This document shows positions 61,334 to 64,000 of a stretch of DNA of 64,000 bases, piece after piece. The translations under genes were made by a program, and so were the position numbers. Source of the DNA: Toxotes chatareus (lineage: Eukaryota; Chordata; Actinopteri; Toxotidae); contig CM028895.1 of the NCBI GenBank assembly GCA_016801885.1, forward strand, positions 16,512,001 through 16,576,000, written 5' to 3'. Each line of letters starts with the position of its first letter. Position 1 is the stretch's first letter. Under the pieces are notes generated by a model, which worked only from the letters and a program-made list of their open reading frames with translations, was not told the origin of the DNA and searched no databases.

Positions 61334-61700
61334 TTAAAGGGGAATTCCACTGATTTGACACGAGAATCAGTTTTAGTCATCATGAACAGTGGGGTGGAGT
61401 GTCTGACTCAGCCTGGGAAGACAGCAGTAAAATATCTTCTGTGGCCACTGGAGCAGTTTTTTATAAATGTAATAAACGTTAAAAATGTTTTCTCCATGTT
61501 TGAAAAATAAAAACCCTGGTGATGTCATCAGGGTTGTCTCAGCTTGTGCCTTTTCTTCATAGAAATCCCGTGTTAGATTCCGGAGGCATGAAAATTTAAA
61601 GGAATGGGTATTTATAAAGAGTTGAATTATGGGTATTTTTTGGAGTTTGGCCTATACTGTGGGCAGAATGTTCTGACATCTTGGCCTCAACTGCTTCAAT
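61334..61700 (+). repeat. Interspersed repeat with TTAAAGGGGAATTCCAC terminus
   Basis: It opens ttaaaggggaattccactga, tttgacacgagaatcag, matching the end of the 33660-34012 element in opposite orientation. It carries a gtggagtg, cagcagtaaaatatcttctg interior. The right boundary is approximate. A second ttaaagg at 61596 may mark another fragment. Confidence 0.45.
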
Positions 61701-62725
61701 TTCAACCATATATTTTTTTAAAAATCAGTTTCTTGTGAGTTCCCTAACTTTATGGAAATGCAATACTAAATCACTGCACAACGAGTTATTAGAACTTTCA
61801 AAATACAGTTATATATGTTTTACAGTGAAAATAAAACATGTTTTGACATATGAAAGTATTTAATGTTAAATGTTTTAAATCGTACATTGTGTAAAAACAT
61901 ATTCTGATCCTTTTGGCTAATTTACTGGCTCTGCAAAATGTTCATTTACCATAGAACCAAATCTATTCTTTTTGCTATAGAGGAAAGGCAGGTAGGTTAC
62001 ACAAGTTCCTAAAAATGTTCCTGGAAAAGGTCTTTCTGGGAAAATCCACTAGTTATTGCGATTCTTTAGTCAAAAGGGGCCTCACAGAAAAGTAAAACTT
62101 TAAAACAGAGAATATTAAATGTTTTTCTTGTTTCTCTGTTTGCTTCCTAAGAATATTCCATATAAATTAAAGCTTCAGGGATGCTTTTACAGATACAAAA
62201 CAACAATTACAGGTTGACAAGTCAAATAGAAGAGAGAATAAAGAGTCAGTTACCTCTTTTCACATGAATAAAAATTACATGGTCCAATTTATACCATGCT
62301 GAAAAAGTCTGTCCGAACCCTGCACTGTTCTGTCTGACCAACCACCATCTTGATTTGATCAGGACCTCAAAGCTGTGGACAGCTGTTTAAAGCCTCTTCC
62401 TGTGCTTGAATGACAATCGGTGTTTATCTTCGGCTTTCCTCTACAACTAATTAACTAAGCCCTGAAACACCAAAACACCACGGTCCCCTGAACCTTTTCC
62501 TTTCTGACAGCTTCTCCCCACAGCTGATTTATTACTGCACAATTCCAAATTAGTGCTGAGTGGAGAATGTCTCACAACAATTTACACTCACATGACCTAA
62601 GAAGCTTATTAATTGCTATACTTTAATAAGAGATAATTACAATATAGTGCATATAATGTAACTTCATATGGACAAATATAATTGTAATCCTTGGTTATTT
62701 AATTGACACACAATAAAATAAAGAG

Positions 62726-62763
62726 ATGATAATAATAATAATAATTATTATTATTATTATCAT
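62726..62763. repeat. 38-bp perfect palindrome of (AAT)n/(ATT)n
   Basis: ATG, then AAT-type units to the centre, then the exact complement ending CAT. Two opposed trinucleotide arrays meet head to head, giving a cruciform-capable palindrome. Confidence 0.95.
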
Positions 62764-64000
62764 TTTTCAATTAGGCACACACACACTCTGGGGATGAGGC
62801 ACAGAGGTTGCTCTTCATTTTCCCTCTACTTCTGCACTCCTGTGTCTTCACTTTCCGATTAGATACTATGCCAATCTTTACTCCTCATGGAAAGTTTTAA
62901 TTGCCTTGGAAGCAAAGAGACATTTTAGCTTGCAGTATGACTGAAAGCATACATTGTAGTGGATGCTTGAAAGGGTTCTTATTATCTCTTTCAGCCTCTC
63001 CCTTGTCTTTTCAATGTGAAAAAATCCCCCTGATGCATGAGGCAGGAATTTGGATAAATCCAGATTACGTCAGAAGCCAGGTGAAACAGCTCACAAAGCA
63101 GACAGTTAAAAATATAATTATGTGGTCAGACTCTGCTAAGCTACATTGTTTAATCCTTTGCCATACTAATGCCATTGCTTGCCTTTTCCGAAGAAGTGTC
63201 GTAATTTAATATTCTTACGCCATGTCTTAATATGCATTTCTTTCCTTTGGTTAATTCATCATCATCAACATTTTTTTTCAGGTTATTTATTCTATAATAA
63301 TCACAGTATTAGCTTTGGCAAGCTTTACTGAAACTTAATGCACTACAGTATTAAAGCCCAATATGTGTTCACTGGCTTTTATTTTGGAATACCGCTCACA
63401 AGTTGAAATAAAACTTCTCACAACAACATGCCCTGGAGATATGCAGATGCAGATGAGGCAGCTGGATTTTTTTTTTCTATTAAGTGTTGACAGTGTTAGT
63501 ACTTTATCTTTTGTTTACAAGCTCCTCCAGCGCTGCTCACCATGTCATGAAAAACATAAATGAGATTTCGATAAATAGCATTTTTGCCCCATATGGTTTT
63601 GCTGAGGCAGTATCCCCTTTAAAACAATCTGCGGTTCCATCTGGTCACTGTGGTTTTTGCCCCTCGCCAGTTTGTCCCCCCCTTTGCTTTCACTTACTGC
63701 CGCAGCGTGCCGCCCCAATTTGAGAACAGTCTCACAAAACATCCCGAGGGTGTCTCTAGGTGGACGCCTACATGCGAATTACAGCTCCTCTCAGGGTGCT
63801 TCAGGGACGCATCATCTTTACGTTCCCCGACAGTGGAGAACAAAGAAGCTTGGAGAAGAAGAGAGGAAGAGGAGAGGGAAGTGGAGGGGTTGGGTTTGGT
63901 GTGAGCAGTAATGTAAGGCGTATCAATGCAGAGGGATCTGTTTTCATTGCTCATCCCTCACCAGGAATCAGATCACTCTTCCTCTCTCGCTCAGGTGGCA

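Larger units (their letters stand above)
59966..64000. other. Distal upstream intergenic region, no gene seen
   Basis: Holds the TTAAAGGGG-terminus repeat at 61334, the AAT/ATT palindrome at 62.7 kb, and T runs at 60009-60019 and 63468-63477. A short piece near 61165-61205 (ggttgggagccactgctcta) resembles a common fish repeat tail. Open frames to 102 codons show no known domain. Confidence 0.5.

Noticed and set aside
1..64000. tRNA, rRNA or CRISPR-like arrays
   Set aside because: No T-loop/acceptor pattern, rRNA core motif or regularly spaced direct repeats were found when reading both strands; a dedicated scan could still find weak tRNA-derived SINEs.

Overview
The window reads as teleost fish genomic DNA, probably from a percomorph. 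It is AT-rich and intron- or intergenic-like. It carries long (TG)n, (CT)n and (CTAT)n microsatellites and many decayed transposable elements of kinds typical of fish: Tc1-like, hAT-type MITEs, L2/CR1/Rex-type LINE tails, and MITEs with TTAAAGG termini. There is no sign of bacterial or viral organisation. Nearly all open reading frames in the window are short and look like chance.

One protein-coding gene is convincing: flrt2 (fibronectin leucine-rich transmembrane protein 2) on the minus strand. Its whole coding sequence is a single exon at 49695-51677, encoding 660 residues. The coding exon appears to begin in the 5' UTR at a good splice acceptor near 52122. A CpG-rich block at about 54600-55080 and a candidate donor at 55135/55136 suggest a non-coding first exon about 3 kb upstream. 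The 5' leader holds several upstream ATGs, including a 44-codon uORF. The 3' UTR runs leftward; a near poly(A) signal lies at 49165-49160 and a possible distal one at 45232-45227.

Layout: 1-45 kb is a gene desert downstream of flrt2. It contains microsatellites and a scatter of repeats: an RTE-like family at 11.3, 15.5-16.0 and 24.3 kb; a LINE 3' end nested in it at 15.56-15.96 kb with a 6-bp target duplication; a LINE reverse-transcriptase remnant at 20.7-21.5 kb; hAT MITEs at 30.9, 41.1 and 43.9 kb; a Tc1-like remnant at 34.2-35.1 kb; and a retroelement ORF remnant at 38.6-39.1 kb. 45-49.7 kb is probable or possible 3' UTR and includes a MITE at 46.85 kb. 49.7-55.3 kb is flrt2. 55.3-64 kb is upstream intergenic sequence with alternating purine-pyrimidine tracts, a further RTE-like copy and two MITEs. 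A few stretches look like regulatory elements because of clustered homeodomain, PBX, FOX or E-box/GATA motifs, but conservation cannot be tested here.

I found no previously undescribed gene system. The items most worth a second look are an exact 56-bp duplication 760 bp apart next to a truncated MITE, the nested LINE insertion, the uORF-rich flrt2 leader, a possible divergent transcript from the CpG island, and an orphan TATA box followed by an exon-like segment at 13.3-13.7 kb.
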